A DNA stretch of 64,000 nt, taken from NCBI RefSeq assembly GCF_032854445.1, contig NC_088295.1, positions 17,657,385 through 17,721,384 of the forward strand, in the 5' to 3' direction. The notes under the pieces are model-generated. The model saw only the letters and a program-made list of their open reading frames with translations. It was not told the DNA's origin and did not search any database. The translations under genes and the position numbers were made by a program. This stretch comes from Liolophura sinensis (Eukaryota; Mollusca; Polyplacophora; Chitonida; Chitonidae). How positions within the stretch are numbered: the first letter of the stretch is position 1; every line of letters starts with the position of its first letter. Below, piece by piece: positions 23,550 through 35,582 of the stretch.

Positions 23550-24133
23550 GAAAGTCATAGTTTTATGGATTCATTACACAAAATGTGAAGCAAAAGACAA
23601 TAATGTGGTGAAGATACAAATGTATAATAAAGCCAACTATGCGTATATGGTGTAACAAATAACAAATATACATACAAATATACTCTACATTTCATCAAAT
23701 AACCTGGTTCCATGTATATCAGGGGGAAATGTTCAAAGAGAAAACTCTCCTTATGGGAGAAATGTTCTGGATCCAGATGTATGACTGTACAGACACTTTA
23801 ACGAACATGATACTGAAGACTATGCACATAAACATCTGCGATTATTCTCCAACATTCAAATAAAGGGTTAAGGATGTAACTAGATACACATTTGATGTGA
23901 CCATGACGACTATAAACAGTGAAGGCTGTATTAAAGTAGACACCTGTATTCTGACAACACCAAAGCAATGCTTTCTACCTCTGATCAGCAGGACAAAAAA
24001 TGTACTGTATGATAATAGTCATGATGCATGTGAGTGGCTGGAACCTCAACTAGGAAGCAATGGATAATATTGCACAGTTACCACATCTGACTTTCTGTAC
24101 AATGACACTGATGCAATAAAATCACTTCTTTTT

Positions 24134-25741
24134 TCATGACTTTGAAGGCTTCAAACTAAAAGGCTCTAACTGGTCATCAGTAGGTAGGACTTGGTTCAGT
24201 CTATCCATTAGAGGGACTATTTGTTCAATGTTCATTTTGATGCGGTTTAAAGCTGAAGCGGTTTCATTCACCTTCTGGAACTGTTCAGCACACTTTGAAT
24301 ATTTTTTCTGCCTTTCGCTCATCAGATTCATCAACATCTGAATGGCACAGTCAATCTGACGAAAAAATAGCACACCATTTTACTTCAGTTATCATCGAGG
24401 CTAAGAAATAACAGATTTAGATATAATGTCACCATGCATGGATGTCTCCTTCTCACAATACATTTAAGCTCATAAACTATATTTAACTTTATTCAGGTCT
24501 CAAAGATAAAAGAATAGCATTTTCACATTAACATTATTTTTTTTGTTTGATTCATATGCCAAACTTTTTGTTTTTACTAATGGACATGAAATTGAGGGTT
24601 TCTTCTTACTGAAGAGTATCTGATTGCATTAAACTCTTTGATGTCCCATAGTCTTTAATGTAACTACTCACTTCCTTGATGCGGATGCAGAGAGCGTTCT
24701 GGTCAAATGCAACAGCCTCGCTCAGCTGCTTCAGGTGGTCCTGATAGCGCAGACACAGAAGTAAGATTTGACGGTGATCCAGTTTATCCAGCACGTCAGA
24801 CTCCCGAGTGCTTGTCGGGATGTTCAATGACCCACGCATGATAGGAAGGAATGCTGGGATAGCATTGAGTTTCACCAGTTCTGGGTCTGCGTTGCGATCG
24901 GGTGCACTGCCTTCTGCAACAACAACAATGTCGTGCTTTGGAGTAGACTGATCTTTCACCTCTCGAGATTGAAGTCTCGTCTTGCTCACCTTAGGGGAGG
25001 ATCTTGGGGACTCTGAAAGGCACAAATAAAAATCAGTCATTTATTGTGAAGCAGGAGAACCTTTTTGCACTAGTATTCACTGGTGTATTGCAGCGCATAA
25101 ATCAATGCTCTAATAGTCTTTTTCCTAATTTTTCATTTTCCTTACAGGAACTTATTATACAAATGTTCACATTTAACAAAATTAACAACAGACACAACAT
25201 ATTACAAACAAACAAACCAGAAGAACATACAGGTCGGCAGTTTTGAGCACTTGTTTTTACTAATTATTGCAATAGGAATAGTAGAAAATGTAGTGACCTG
25301 TAACTGTAAATCAACCATATCGTGTCATTTATTTATTTATTTGATTGGTGTTTTACGTCGTGCTCAAGAATATTTCACTTATACGACGGCGGCCAGCATT
25401 ACGGTGGGAGGAAACCGGGCAGAGCCCGGGAGAAACCCACGACGATCAGCAGGTTGCTGCCAGACCTTCCCACGTATGGCCGAAGAGGAAACCAGCACGA
25501 ACTGGACTTGAACTTACAGCGACTGCATTGGTGAGAGACTCCTGGGTCATTACGCTGCGCTAGCGTGCTAACCAACTGAGCCACAGAGGCCCCCATATCG
25601 TGTTAAGAAACTCTCATTTTTCTCACCTCCATCTATTGGCTTGCTGATAGAGTAGCAGGTGTAGGGGATCTCCTCATCTCTCTGTGACTTAAGGTTACTG
25701 CCAGGTCCTCCTGCAGGCAGGCTGCTCTGGTCAGAACCCAT
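24134..25741 (-). CDS. BORCS5: BORC complex subunit 5 (myrlysin)
   Basis: Three exons on the minus strand: 25741-25627, 25012-24672 and 24355-24134, all with GT/AG junctions, giving 225 residues (human 196). It starts MGSDQSS: Gly2 with Ser fits N-myristoylation, which anchors this protein on lysosomes. Diagnostic blocks are KHDIVVVAEGS, LCLRYQDHLKQ, EAVAFDQNAL, ERQKKYSKCAEQFQKVNE and LDRLNQVLP-like DRLNQVLP, then LEPFSLKPSKS at the end, in the order of human BORCS5. BORC recruits ARL8 to lysosomes and so links them to kinesin for outward transport. The N-terminal 60 residues are longer and less conserved. A full-length SINE sits in intron 1. The gene is divergent from ALKBH3, with 1.2 kb between the start codons. 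The start is fixed by the myristoylation motif and exon phase. Confidence 0.93.
25326..25592 (-). mobile_element. SINE family 1, full length, inverted, in BORCS5 intron 1
   Basis: From TTTGATTGGTGTTTTACG to the inverted head GAGCCACAGAGGCCC. Flanked by CCATATCGTGT at 25315-25325 and 25593-25603. It is in the same orientation as BORCS5 transcription and ends just short of the exon-1 donor (25626). Confidence 0.92.
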
Positions 25742-26957
25742 GATCCACTACTACAAGACAGGTTCACGGGTGAGATATGAAAACTCCCTCAATACTACAA
25801 AACAGGTAAACAGGTGAGATATCAGACAATTACCTCAGTACAACAACACAGGTGAACAGGCTGCTATGGTCGGCGAATAGCAGCAAATCATTTGACTTGG
25901 TAAACTAGTGAACTGGCAAGATATCACCACCTCAGTACAGGTACTGTTACACATTCAGAAGCCATGTGAAGCACAGGATGTACAACCGATGCTGCATGTT
26001 TTCAGCCACGCCACAAATGTTGGCACATCTGTTGGGCTATGAGAAAATTGCTGTACCACTGTCATCATATGCCTTAATGCCTGAAGTTTGAATTCAATAC
26101 ACGGTGGATGTAGGTTTGAGTTGGTCCATTCTGAAGTCTGAACAGCTGGATTACTCTCAAAAGATGGTTGACCAATACAGTCTTTGACATGTCAACGCAC
26201 TGGATGATTTAGCGAATCAGTTACAATCATGATCATCAAAGTTGTAAACATCAGTGAGGTGAAACAGAACTGGGGCTCAGCTCTGCACAAGAAGAGGCCA
26301 ATTAGCTTAAGCTATAATCGATGCAGTCAGCACTACAACACATACCGGTAAACACATGATATGCATACCTGCTCAGTAGGTGAGTGTAATGTCGAGAAAT
26401 GATTAGCACAGTGCGGGAGCCAAGGGATCACGTAAAAATCCAGCACGTCTCAGAGTACTGTAATTGTATTGTAGGACAGGAATTGCAGCATTCTCAACAC
26501 TGTTTCTCATCATCAGATAAATGAGAAATATCAGGTATGAATCATCACGTAACAGCCATATTCATAATTAAGATTTGATTTAAAAAATGAATATTATTGT
26601 TTTCAGGCAACACCTAGGCCTAAATAAACCATCATATGGTAAATACCTACCGAACTTACAGTATCCACTGTAGCCCCGAAAAATCAAATGAAAAATATAT
26701 GACATCAACTAAATGATAAATTAGACGTATAGATTTACTCTGCAAGAATTTATCTATACGGAAGTAAACAATGCCATCGCAACTGGGCGGAGGTAAATTT
26801 CGTAACCAACAGTGCGCAATTCAGCCCTGTGTCATGGCTGCCGTAGTTTATCCCCCCCGTTGTCGCATAGTGGACTTTTCTATAATCTATCCCACAATTC
26901 CATGAAATCCAAGATGTCAGCTTCCATGTAAACAACAAAACAAATGTCAAATAAAAG
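25742..26957. promoter_or_regulatory. Divergent BORCS5 / ALKBH3 intergenic region
   Basis: The 1.2 kb between two head-to-head start codons must hold both promoters and 5' leaders unless leader exons lie further out. I see no TATA box at a convincing distance. A C-run (CCCCCCC near 26850) and a GC-richer patch at 26760-26850 are the most promoter-like part. Boundaries are set by the start codons, not by seen signals. Confidence 0.5.
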
Positions 26958-26961
26958 ATGA
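26944..26961 (+). promoter_or_regulatory. Five-codon upstream ORF overlapping the ALKBH3 start
   Basis: ATG TCA AAT AAA AGA TGA: its stop overlaps the ALKBH3 start as ATGA. If the transcript includes it, this arrangement could lower initiation at the main ATG or allow re-initiation. The transcription start is unknown. Confidence 0.4.
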
Positions 26962-29900
26962 GTTCTAGTAGTGATAAAAGAAGAAGGGCCCGAGTGCAGG
27001 GTGGATGGGCTGCACCTCAAAGGCCCAAGAAGTCATCTGCATCGTCCAGCGCACCTTCTGAGCCAGAAAAATCGAGAATTTACGAAGGTCAGGCATGGAT
27101 GGGCAAAATCGTCGACCAACCCACCACAGGCAAAAAGTTCATCTACAGAGAGCCAGAAGAAGTATGTGTACTTAAAGTCATTGATACGCTTTAGCAAGCG
27201 GTAGAAATTGGCAAAGGGAGACTTCATCAGGTTTTATGTATTGCATTGTACTAGAGAAACTTATAGCATCTGTTATCTGGGGCATATATTCAACCTTTTT
27301 GCATGTACATTTGCAGACTTAGTGTTGTTTTAAGCATTTGTTGAAGGCATTTTTAATATGAAAATGTTACATTGTGTGTGAAGCCCTTGTGTTCCCAAAG
27401 CCTCCAAACATACATGTAAGTTATTGCCATAGACACAAATTGCATTCAGAGTTGTAGTTTGAAAATGTAGAAGATTTATTTTTTTAATAATTTTTTAATG
27501 GTGTTTTATGCCAAAAATAGTCATAGTATATGGCGGAAGCCAGCATAATGGTGATAGGAAACCAGGCAAAGCCAGTGGGAAACCCACAACAAGAATTAAA
27601 AGAAATACAGTGGGATAGGCCAACTGTGTGGACTGTGAAGTGAGACTATGTCCTGCATGCTGTTATAAAAAATGATCTGATATTCACACTCATGGTGACA
27701 CTGAATCCATTGGCATCTCAAGCCGCAGGTGTATGACACTCTTCCAGTTCAGTATAAAAAGAGGAGTTGAAATAGCCACATGGGGCTATAAGTATCTCTG
27801 TCAGTTTACTGTCAAATTAAGTGCCAGAGCTTTGAAGGCACCAAACACCTTAGAGTCAACACACATTTTAAAAGCCTTGGGTTTTCCCAAACCAAATCAT
27901 TTGATACAGCTCAAATACAGGTTCTCCGTATGCCTACAGCAATGGTTAGCAGATCATGAGGTGAGAGATTAGCATGGAGAATGGGTTGGGAGATGTAGGG
28001 AAATGAACAACACTAGACCACTGAAAACTAGGCCTGATAATAACAGGAAATTGTTGTACGCAAGGCCTATCTTATGTCACACTACGATAAGAGAAAAGTA
28101 ATGACAACTGATACACATGGCTGGGCACATTGACAACTGGGCAAAAGTAACTGGAACTATTTGATTTCAGTCGTCAGAGTGTTCATATCACTGCAAGAGT
28201 TTCTGTCAAAGGCCAGTTTCGAACGTACGACCGTCATGGGCCTGTACAAGATGGCGCATCAAATCACATGATCTATACATGATATTTACCAGTTCCAGCT
28301 GATTGCTTCAAGTAGAACAAGCTCTACTCCCAGGAACTGATTGTAACTAATTGCCAACAAACTAAAAAGCACTCTTGTCATTCCTGAACTGGCTCCTGGA
28401 ACTGATTATAGCTAGTTCTGACTCCATGCAACTGTGACATAAGCTAGGCTTAAGTCTACAGAACAATCAGTTTTTTCACTTCCGTGAGTAAAGTGTGTAA
28501 GTGCGAGTAAAATAGTAATTGCCTCAATGCCTGCATGTGGCTTTGAACACAGAGAGCTCCATTAAGTTAGTGTTTGCCAGTAAGTGACTATATCACTGAT
28601 GGACTTCCTCCTCTTCCTTCTGATTTCTAAACTGGGAGATTTATACCCTCTGACACTTTATTTATTTCAACCAGGAAAATAGAGGAGATTATTCTGCTTA
28701 AATGACATTTACAGACTATGTAATGCCTTAGATGCAAGCTTCCATTGGCCTATCGTCGTCATATGACTGAAAAATTGTTGAGTACGACGTTAAACCCCAA
28801 GCACTCACTCACTCCATTGGCCTAGTCCTATGCCTTTACAGACTTAGTTAATGTCACGTCCACAAATAAAGTACTTTAGAACAATAAATATGATCTGGAA
28901 TGTCAAAGCCAACAGTCCCATGGTCTCTGCTTAGTTTCCTCCCACCATAATGCTGCCGGTCATTGTATAAGTGAAATATTCTTGAGTGCTGCCTAAAACT
29001 CTAATTAAATAAATAAATAAATAAATTAAAGCCAACAGAGTTGCCTTAATCATACAATAGCTGTGTTTCTTCATTAAGGACACAACTATATCTCTACACT
29101 GAATCAGACATTGTCATATCCAGCTGGTCAAAACTTGTTTACATTCACTTGAATAACATTTCTAGCCGTTGTCAAACATAATGAATTTTAATGTTATTTT
29201 GAGAACTGCTACATTTTATTATGTATACATGTATCTTTTGCAAATCATTTCAGGAAATCCGTGTGAAGCCTCCTGATAAAGTCATCACGTAAGTTTTCAG
29301 GCAGAAAGCAGTAGGCCTAATGAATGAATGATTGAGTTTATCGCTGTGGTGTCAGCATTTTACCCTTAATCATGACAAGAAAAGACAAGAAAGAAGAACC
29401 AGTAAACAGTTTTCAACAAGCTGTTAGAAAAACACTGCAAATGTATAGTATCTATTATAGGATTATGTGTACAAGTTAGATAATTCAGATATAGTATAGT
29501 ATAGATATACATGCACTGTACTGGAGACATGTAGAGTATTCCTGTGCTATATTTGTATATCTATGGAAAGATGAGTGTGATCATACACACCTATGACGTA
29601 TCAACTACATGCACATATATGTGTAAGTTCATCTGTAAATCTACACATACATAGATGTGTGATGCAGAACATGTGACTTTAATCATTGAAAGCTCTGTTT
29701 TTTTTTTCTTGTTTCACTGAATAATTTTAAGTATGTGGACCCTCACTGACTCACCGGGCTGAAACAATCCAACGCATTACCAATAAGGTCACATATTTGA
29801 ATCCACCTCTCCTTTGAGTTATCAGGTTTATTCAGTTGCCTTTGTTTTTCTTTGCTTTGTCCGGTTTCCTCCACCTTTCACTGAACACCATAGTGTATTA

Positions 29901-32900
29901 AAATTTAACTACCTTGAATACTGTGTTGAATATAAATCAAATAAATAAATAAATAATATATTAAAGTTACCATTTAATGCATCTTTGTTTTTCCTGTGCA
30001 GAAAGCCTGGTGTGTATGACATCAGTGAAAGTGAGATTGGAACATCCAGGTAGGGAATTGTTTTCTTATATGCTTGACTTTCGTTATGTGTAGCATAGTA
30101 CTACTTCATAATGTGTATTACTGAAGTCGTGTTTTCAAACAGAAAGAACTAACTACAGTATTGTAATAATACGTAAATAGCAAGGATTTAAGGTATGAGC
30201 TTAAACCTTGAGCTTCCATCTGACAAGGAATACAAAGCAGTAGGCCGAACAGATCTATTGTGTGACAGGTTCTCTTCCTTCTGTGACCGCTTCAGTGGCA
30301 AAGTGGTTTGAGCGTCCAACTCAAAGTCAGGAGACCTCGAGGAGTCAGGATCAGACCTGTGTCAGGCCATATGGAAGAATTTAAAATGATACTTCCTGCT
30401 GCCTCGCTTAGCTCTCAGCACTGAGAAGTCTGACGAAGGAAACATGACTGGTTGGCCCGGTGCTAATATAATGTGACTGGATGGGGTGTCATGTCTGGTG
30501 TCTTCGGCATGACACTTCAGTGGCAGCAACACTTTGGCAGCATTCATTCATTCATCCTTTTTTCTGTTACAGTATTGTGAAGTGTCAGTGAACGTATATG
30601 TCATATCGGGAGATATCGTCATGTGCTCATGAAACACATTCCATGAAACTACTGTGTAGAAAAGTGTGAGGGAGATTATGAGGCCTTTTGGTTAGCATGC
30701 TTAAGCTGCATAATGACCAGGAACCTCCCTCCAATGTGATCGCCATTGTGATCCACCAGTGTGAACCCACCAATGTGAGTTCAACTTCAGCTCATGCTAG
30801 TCTCCTTTCTGGTCGTATGTGGGAAAGTCTTGCATCAACCTGTGGATGGGCTGTGCTCGGTTTCCTCCCTTCTTAATGCTGGCCATCATTATAAAAATGG
30901 AATATTTTGACATATCTTGAGTTTGGTATAGAACTATGTTCAAAAAAATAAATGAAAAAATATTTTTTGTTTCAGATTACGCTTTTTCCCAGAATTCATT
31001 GAGTCAAAGGAGGCTGACTGGTTTTATGACCAGTTTTATCAAGACTTGCCCTGGAGACAGAGGTCTGATGTGAAGAATGGGGAGTCTTACTTACAGCCAC
31101 GGCTGACGGCTTGGTTTGGGGAGCACCCCTACTCATACTCTGGAGTTACCCACGATAAAAACTCAGAGGTCAGCAGCCCCTTCGTTTTAACTAGATACAC
31201 ATTTATGTATGCTTAATTTACATCATAATTTATTAATATATTTGAATATGGAGCATTTGAGTTTTTTGAGTACCATTTGAATGCAAAATGGCATTCTGTC
31301 ACAGTGAAAGCTGTCACAATTATTGCTTTTTTTAATTAAGTCATATCATGTACATTGACATATTGTTCTCTTCACGATAATGATTTTCATGTCGTGACGT
31401 CAAGATAGTCTTTTACACCTTGACATCATACCAAAGCAATGCCACGGGGCATGAGTTGGCTCTGTGCGACTATCAGGCCCTTGACCAATGAGATTCCATG
31501 TTTCAATCTAGACCTCACAGCTCTGGCTGCAGCTTAAAGTCATGTGGTTTGTCAGGTTGATGGTAGTGGTGGATGGTTTACTCTGGGCACTATGGTTTAC
31601 TCCACCCATGAACCTGCTGGCTGTCATGTAAGTGAAAAATTCTTGAGCATGGTGTTAAACACCATACAATCAATCAGTCAGAAAATCAATCACTCATAGC
31701 GCTGTCACCAAAATGTCTGAATTTTGTTGCCAGCATTTGTAAGAAAGTTCTGTATTTCACAACTGTCTAAAAGTTGTTGCTTTTGGCTAAATTCTTGTAA
31801 CCCTTTGCGTTCTCTTGTGCTCTTGACCCAAAATTTTTTTTGTGAAATTGTGTCAACAGATGACTCCTGCATTACGGCACCTCAAAGCAAGACTGGAGGA
31901 GGCGACAGGATATAAGTTTAATTCTGTCTTGGCCAATCTGTACCGAGATGGCCATGACCATGTTCCATGGCACTCAGATGATGAAAAATCACTTCGTTCA
32001 CAGCCAACTATTGCTTCCCTGTCATTTGGAGACACAAGAAACTTTGAACTGAGAAAAAAAGCACCTCCTGTAAGTTCCCCTAATTAGGTTTTTCCAATAA
32101 ATAACTTTCTGTGATGTCATAATAGAGATTTGGTGAGAAAACTTCCTCTTGTATTGGAAAACATAATTCGTACCTAGTGTTAGTTGTCTCTCTTGATTAC
32201 AACCTCCCCCACCACCCCCACCCCCCCTCAAAATATCATAAAATATATTGTACAAAGATTGATACATCCAAAACTTTCATCTGTGAACCCCTCTGTTATT
32301 TTCATAAAAATGAGAATTTTTCTTATTTATGAAATTTATTTATTTATTTATTTATTTGATTGGTGTTTTACACCGTACTCTAGAATATTTCACTTATACG
32401 ACGGCGGCCAGCATTATGGTGGGTGGAAACCGGGCAGAGTCCGGGGGAAACCCACGACCATCTGCAGGTTGCTGACAAATCTTCCCACGTACGGCCGGAG
32501 AGGAAGCCAGCATGAGCCGGTCTTGAACTCACAGCGACGGCATTGGTGAGAGGCTTCTGGGTCACTACGCTGCGCTAGCGCACTAACCGATTGAGCCACG
32601 GAGGGCCCCTATTTATGAAATAATTCAATATAGAAATAGATGCTGTTAATTCTTCGTTACCGGTTTATATTTACATAAGTATGAGGAGTACATGTATGAA
32701 GGAACCCTGTTATGTTGTAAGGTATGTTGAAATCATACTCAGCTAAGACTTTCAGTGCTACTATTAGTACTACTAAACAAGTGATGAGGGGTTTATTCAC
32801 TTCCTTTGGTCTTCAGGGAGAGGATGCTAACTATGAGTATGCTCAGCATGTCAGCATGCCCCTGAATCAAGGCAGTTTGCTCATCATGGAGGGAGCTGTA

Positions 32901-35353
32901 CAAGAAGACTGGCAGGTAATACTTACATGTAATATGTCATCTCCTCATGTATATGTATGTATACTGTAATTCTTCAACCTTTTCGGGTCCAGCTCACGCT
33001 GGCTTACTATCCGGCCCTTTTCTGAGAAGGTGTGTGAGCAACCTGTGGATTGTTGTGGGTTTCCCTCGGGCTCTGCCCGGTTTCCTCCCACCATAAATAA
33101 TGTTTGCCACCGTTGTATAAGTGAAATTTTCTTGAGTGCGGTGTAAAACACCAATTAATCAATCAATCAAATCAACTTTTTCGGATTTTTGTAAGGTGTT
33201 TATTGAAGCATATTCTGAGCTCATTAGTTGATGTAGACTGGTGAAATTATACTTTTTTTGAAGCCCTGAAATTGACCAACCCAGCCAATGATTTTTTATC
33301 TCGAATTAAAATGAAAAAGGTGCATATATTTATTGAATACATAAATTGCATTGAATGTTACTCTGTGGTGTTGAGGAGTTAGGGAACCCGAGGATTGAGT
33401 CAGTGGTCTAAGTGTGTCAAAGACAATGCAGAAGAAAAAGTGCAACTTCCTGATTTCAAAGTGGAGTTTAAATGATGTGTATACCAAGGCATTGATGGAC
33501 ATGATTGCATGATGATTTTTTCTGGGTAGAGCAACACAGATTCGTTAAATTTTTTCTTTGCTAATGACAAGCTACAGACAATTCAAATTGTTGTCTTAGG
33601 GGTGTAATAAATTTTTCTGCAATGTTGCAGGAGAATATAAAACTAAAACTTGCAAACTTGAATTTGTGGAAAGTGTGGACAGTTGCAGCAATTTTACCTA
33701 CTGAAGATATTTTCATCCATCCTAAAAAACAGAAATCTAAACATCAGGATAGGAGAATACTGATAATAGTGCCATGGATGATTAATTCCCCTTGCTCTAT
33801 CTGGCAGTGTGGGGAATTCTGTTTAGAAGTTGTTGAATCTGTGCCTGGAACCAAATCCACACAAAAGCATACTCAATTTCCCTTTGGCCTGTTGGCTAGG
33901 ATGATTAACTCCCCTTGCTCTATCTGGCAGTGTGGGGAATTCTGTTGAGAAGTTGTTGAATCTGTGCCTGGAACCAAATCCACACAAAAGCATACTCACT
34001 TTCCCTTTGGCCTGTTGGCTAGGATGATTAACTCCCCTTGCTCTATCTGGCAGTGTGGGGAATTCTGTTGAGAAGTTGTTGAATCTGTGCCTGGAACCAA
34101 ATCCACACAAAAGCATACTCAATTTCCCTTTGGCCTGTTGCCTAGAATGATTAACTCTCCTTGCTCTATCTGGCAGTGTGAGGAATTCTGTTGAGAAGTT
34201 GTTGATCCAAATCCACACAAAAGCATACTCACTTTCCCTTTGGCCTGTTGTCTAGGATGATTAACTCCCCTTGCTCTATCTGGCCGTGTGGGGAATTCTG
34301 TTTAGAAGTTGTTGAATCTGTGGCTGGATCCAAATCCACACAAAAGCATACTCACTTTCCCTTTGGCGTGTTGCCTAGGATGATTAACTCCCCTTGCTTT
34401 ATCTGGCAGTGTGGGGAATTCTGTTGAGAAGTTGTTGATCCAAATCCACACAAAAGCATACTCACTTTCCCTTTGGCCTATTGCCTAGGATGATTAACTC
34501 CCCTTGCTTTATCTGGCAGTGTGAGGAATTCTGTTGAGAAGTTGTTGATCCAAATCCACACAAAAGCATACTCACTTTCCCTTTGGCCTATTGCCTAGGA
34601 TGATTAACTCCCCTTGCTCTATCTGGCAGTGTGAGGAATTCTGTTGAGAAGTTGTTGATCCAAATCCACACAAAAGCATACTCACTTTCCCTTTGGCCTG
34701 TTGCCTAGGATGATTAACTCCCCTTGCTCTATCTGGCAGTGTGAGGAATTCTGTTGAGAAGTTGTTGATCCAAATCCACACAAAAGCATACTCACTTTCC
34801 CTTTGACGTGTTGCCTAGGATGATTAACTCTCCTTGCTCTATCTGGCAGCATGGGGAATTATTTGAGAAGTTGTTGAATCTGTGCCTTGATCCAAATCCA
34901 CACAAAAGCATACTCACTTTCCCTTTGGCGTGTAGCCTATGTTATTATCAGTTTCATGAAGGGTTAAATAATGCTAGAGTCCTAGAGGAAATAATCACTC
35001 CCTGGTAAAACCAAACTGTCTTCTTTTGATATTGGTTCATGGTATTAAAACCTGCAGTTATGTACTTAACCATTTAATAGTGTCATGGCTGTAGAGCCCT
35101 CTTTCCTATTAAAAATATATGTATAAAGAACTTAAATAGGGTCAGAATTTCTCACAGAAAATGGCTCATTGTAATACAGTCAATATACATGTATGTTAAT
35201 ACATTTTAATAGCTTTTGTCTGTCTTATTTATGGTTAAATGTTTCCTATTTTAAAATGTTTTTATTTTTATTTTCCAGCATCGGATCCCGAGAGAGTATC
35301 ATGACAGAGGTCCACGAATAAATTTAACCTTTAGGATTATCTATCCTGACTGA
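26958..35353 (+). CDS. ALKBH3: AlkB homologue 3, Fe(II)/2-oxoglutarate-dependent nucleic-acid demethylase
   Basis: Seven exons: 26958-27161, 29254-29288, 30002-30049, 30976-31168, 31860-32069, 32817-32915 and 35279-35353, all GT/AG and in phase, giving 287 residues (human 286). The N-terminus keeps the ALKBH3 signature KRRRARVQGGWAAP. The catalytic double-stranded beta-helix follows: QPRLTAWFGEHPYSYSG (substrate lid), NLYRDGHDHVPWHSDDE with the Fe ligands His and Asp of HSD, IASLSFGDTRNFELR, then the third Fe ligand His opening the last exon (HRIPREYH) and the 2-oxoglutarate-binding RINLTFR. ALKBH3 removes 1-methyladenine and 3-methylcytosine from single-stranded DNA and RNA. Introns hold at least eight SINEs, a nested MITE and a minisatellite, but the exons are clean. 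The ATG is supported by the following conserved block. Confidence 0.95.
27497..27590 (-). mobile_element. SINE family 1 relic, ALKBH3 intron 1
   Basis: TTAATGGTGTTTTATGCC, then GCCAGCATAATGGTGATAGG and AAACCCACAAC match the inverted tail and body. Head absent; diverged. Confidence 0.65.
27600..28730. other. ALKBH3 intron 1, no recognised element
   Basis: Contains a 79-codon open frame (27733-27972) of unrecognised sequence without splice partners. Nothing else noted. Confidence 0.45.
28738..28815 (+). mobile_element. SINE family 2 tail fragment
   Basis: CGTCGTCATATGACTGAAAA, then GTACGACGTTAAACCCC and CACTCACTCACT. This is the 3' end of the family seen at 43852 and, inverted, at 57183 and 60864. 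Confidence 0.8.
28925..29025 (+). mobile_element. SINE family 1, 5'-truncated, ALKBH3 intron 1
   Basis: TTTCCTCCCACCATAATGCT, then GTATAAGTGAAATATTCTTG, ending in (AAAT)n. Only the last ~100 bp of the family are present. Confidence 0.82.
29860..29957 (+). mobile_element. SINE-like tail, diverged
   Basis: TCCGGTTTCCTCCACC, then ACCTTGAATACTGTGTTGAA and an (AAAT)n end follow the family 1 tail with many changes. In ALKBH3 intron 2. Confidence 0.45.
30280..30556 (+). mobile_element. SINE family 3, tRNA-headed, ALKBH3 intron 3
   Basis: The head GCTTCAGTGGCAAAGTGG contains a perfect A-box consensus (TGGCAAAGTGG), followed by a body with CTGCCTCGCTTAGCTCTCAG, ATATAATGTGACTGGATGG, GTGTCTTCGGCATGACACTT and an end (CATTCATTCATTC). 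The body shares blocks with family 2 and is repeated at 54898. Confidence 0.78.
30680..30945 (+). mobile_element. SINE family 1, diverged, ALKBH3 intron 3
   Basis: GGTTAGCATGC, ATAATGACCAGGAACCTC, GTGAGTTCAACTTCAGCTCA, GTGGGAAAGTCTTGCA and AATGCTGGCCATCATT follow the full family order. Ends within about 30 bp of ALKBH3 exon 4. Confidence 0.72.
31575..31690 (+). mobile_element. SINE tail relic, ALKBH3 intron 4
   Basis: CTCCACCCATGAACCTGCTG, GTAAGTGAAAAATTCTTGAG, then GGTGTTAAACACC: a family 1 type tail with changes, ending in a CAATCAATCA run. Confidence 0.6.
32336..32609 (-). mobile_element. SINE family 1, full length, inverted, ALKBH3 intron 5
   Basis: A (TTTA)n tail, intact body and the inverted head GAGCCACGGAGGG. 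Flanked by TATTTATGAAAT at 32324-32335 and 32610-32621. Young. Confidence 0.92.
32965..33320 (+). mobile_element. MITE family A copy split by a SINE, ALKBH3 intron 6
   Basis: The left terminal repeat TGTAATTCTTCAACCTTTTC (32964-32983) is cut from the rest of the element (GGTGTTTATTGAAGCAT, then GTAGACTGGTGAAATTATAC, ending ATGAAAAAGG) by the SINE at 32986-33166. The interior matches the copy at 8017-8180. Confidence 0.75.
32986..33166 (+). mobile_element. SINE family 1, 5'-truncated, inserted in a MITE
   Basis: Begins GTCCAGCTCACGCTGG, carries the body and tail and ends CAATTAATCAATCAATCAAA. The near-identical flanks AACCTTTTCGG and AACTTTTTCGG are the target duplication, made from the MITE's own terminal repeat. 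The SINE is therefore younger than the MITE. Confidence 0.82.
33770..34950. repeat. Minisatellite F, mixed 123- and 110-bp units, about 10 copies, ALKBH3 intron 6
   Basis: ATGATTAACTCCCCTTGC recurs at 33778, 33901, 34024, 34147, 34257, 34380, 34490, 34600, 34710 and 34820. Long units keep GAATCTGTGCCTGGA; short units lack that 13-bp stretch. Short units are clustered to the right, showing spread of the deletion through the array. Confidence 0.94.
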
Positions 35354-35425
35354 GTGAAGAGAACAGTTGTGATCTAAGACTGTGATGTGAAACTGGCATA
35401 TTTTCTGATGTAGTATTGCTTTGTA

Positions 35426-35431
35426 AATAAA
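35426..35431 (+). terminator. AATAAA polyadenylation signal of ALKBH3
   Basis: AATAAA 73 bases past the ALKBH3 stop, giving a very short 3' UTR. Inferred from position. Confidence 0.5.
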
Positions 35432-35582
35432 TACATGTATGGTTCATGTGTGAAAAGGAAGATTATTAACTCAGATAAAATAAGTTTTTGTCTTCGAACA
35501 GTTGAGAAACTTGTGACCTGTGTTATTATCATCTGAGAATTGTTTAAGATGGTCATGAGCCTTGTCTTTCAGCTGTAATGTT

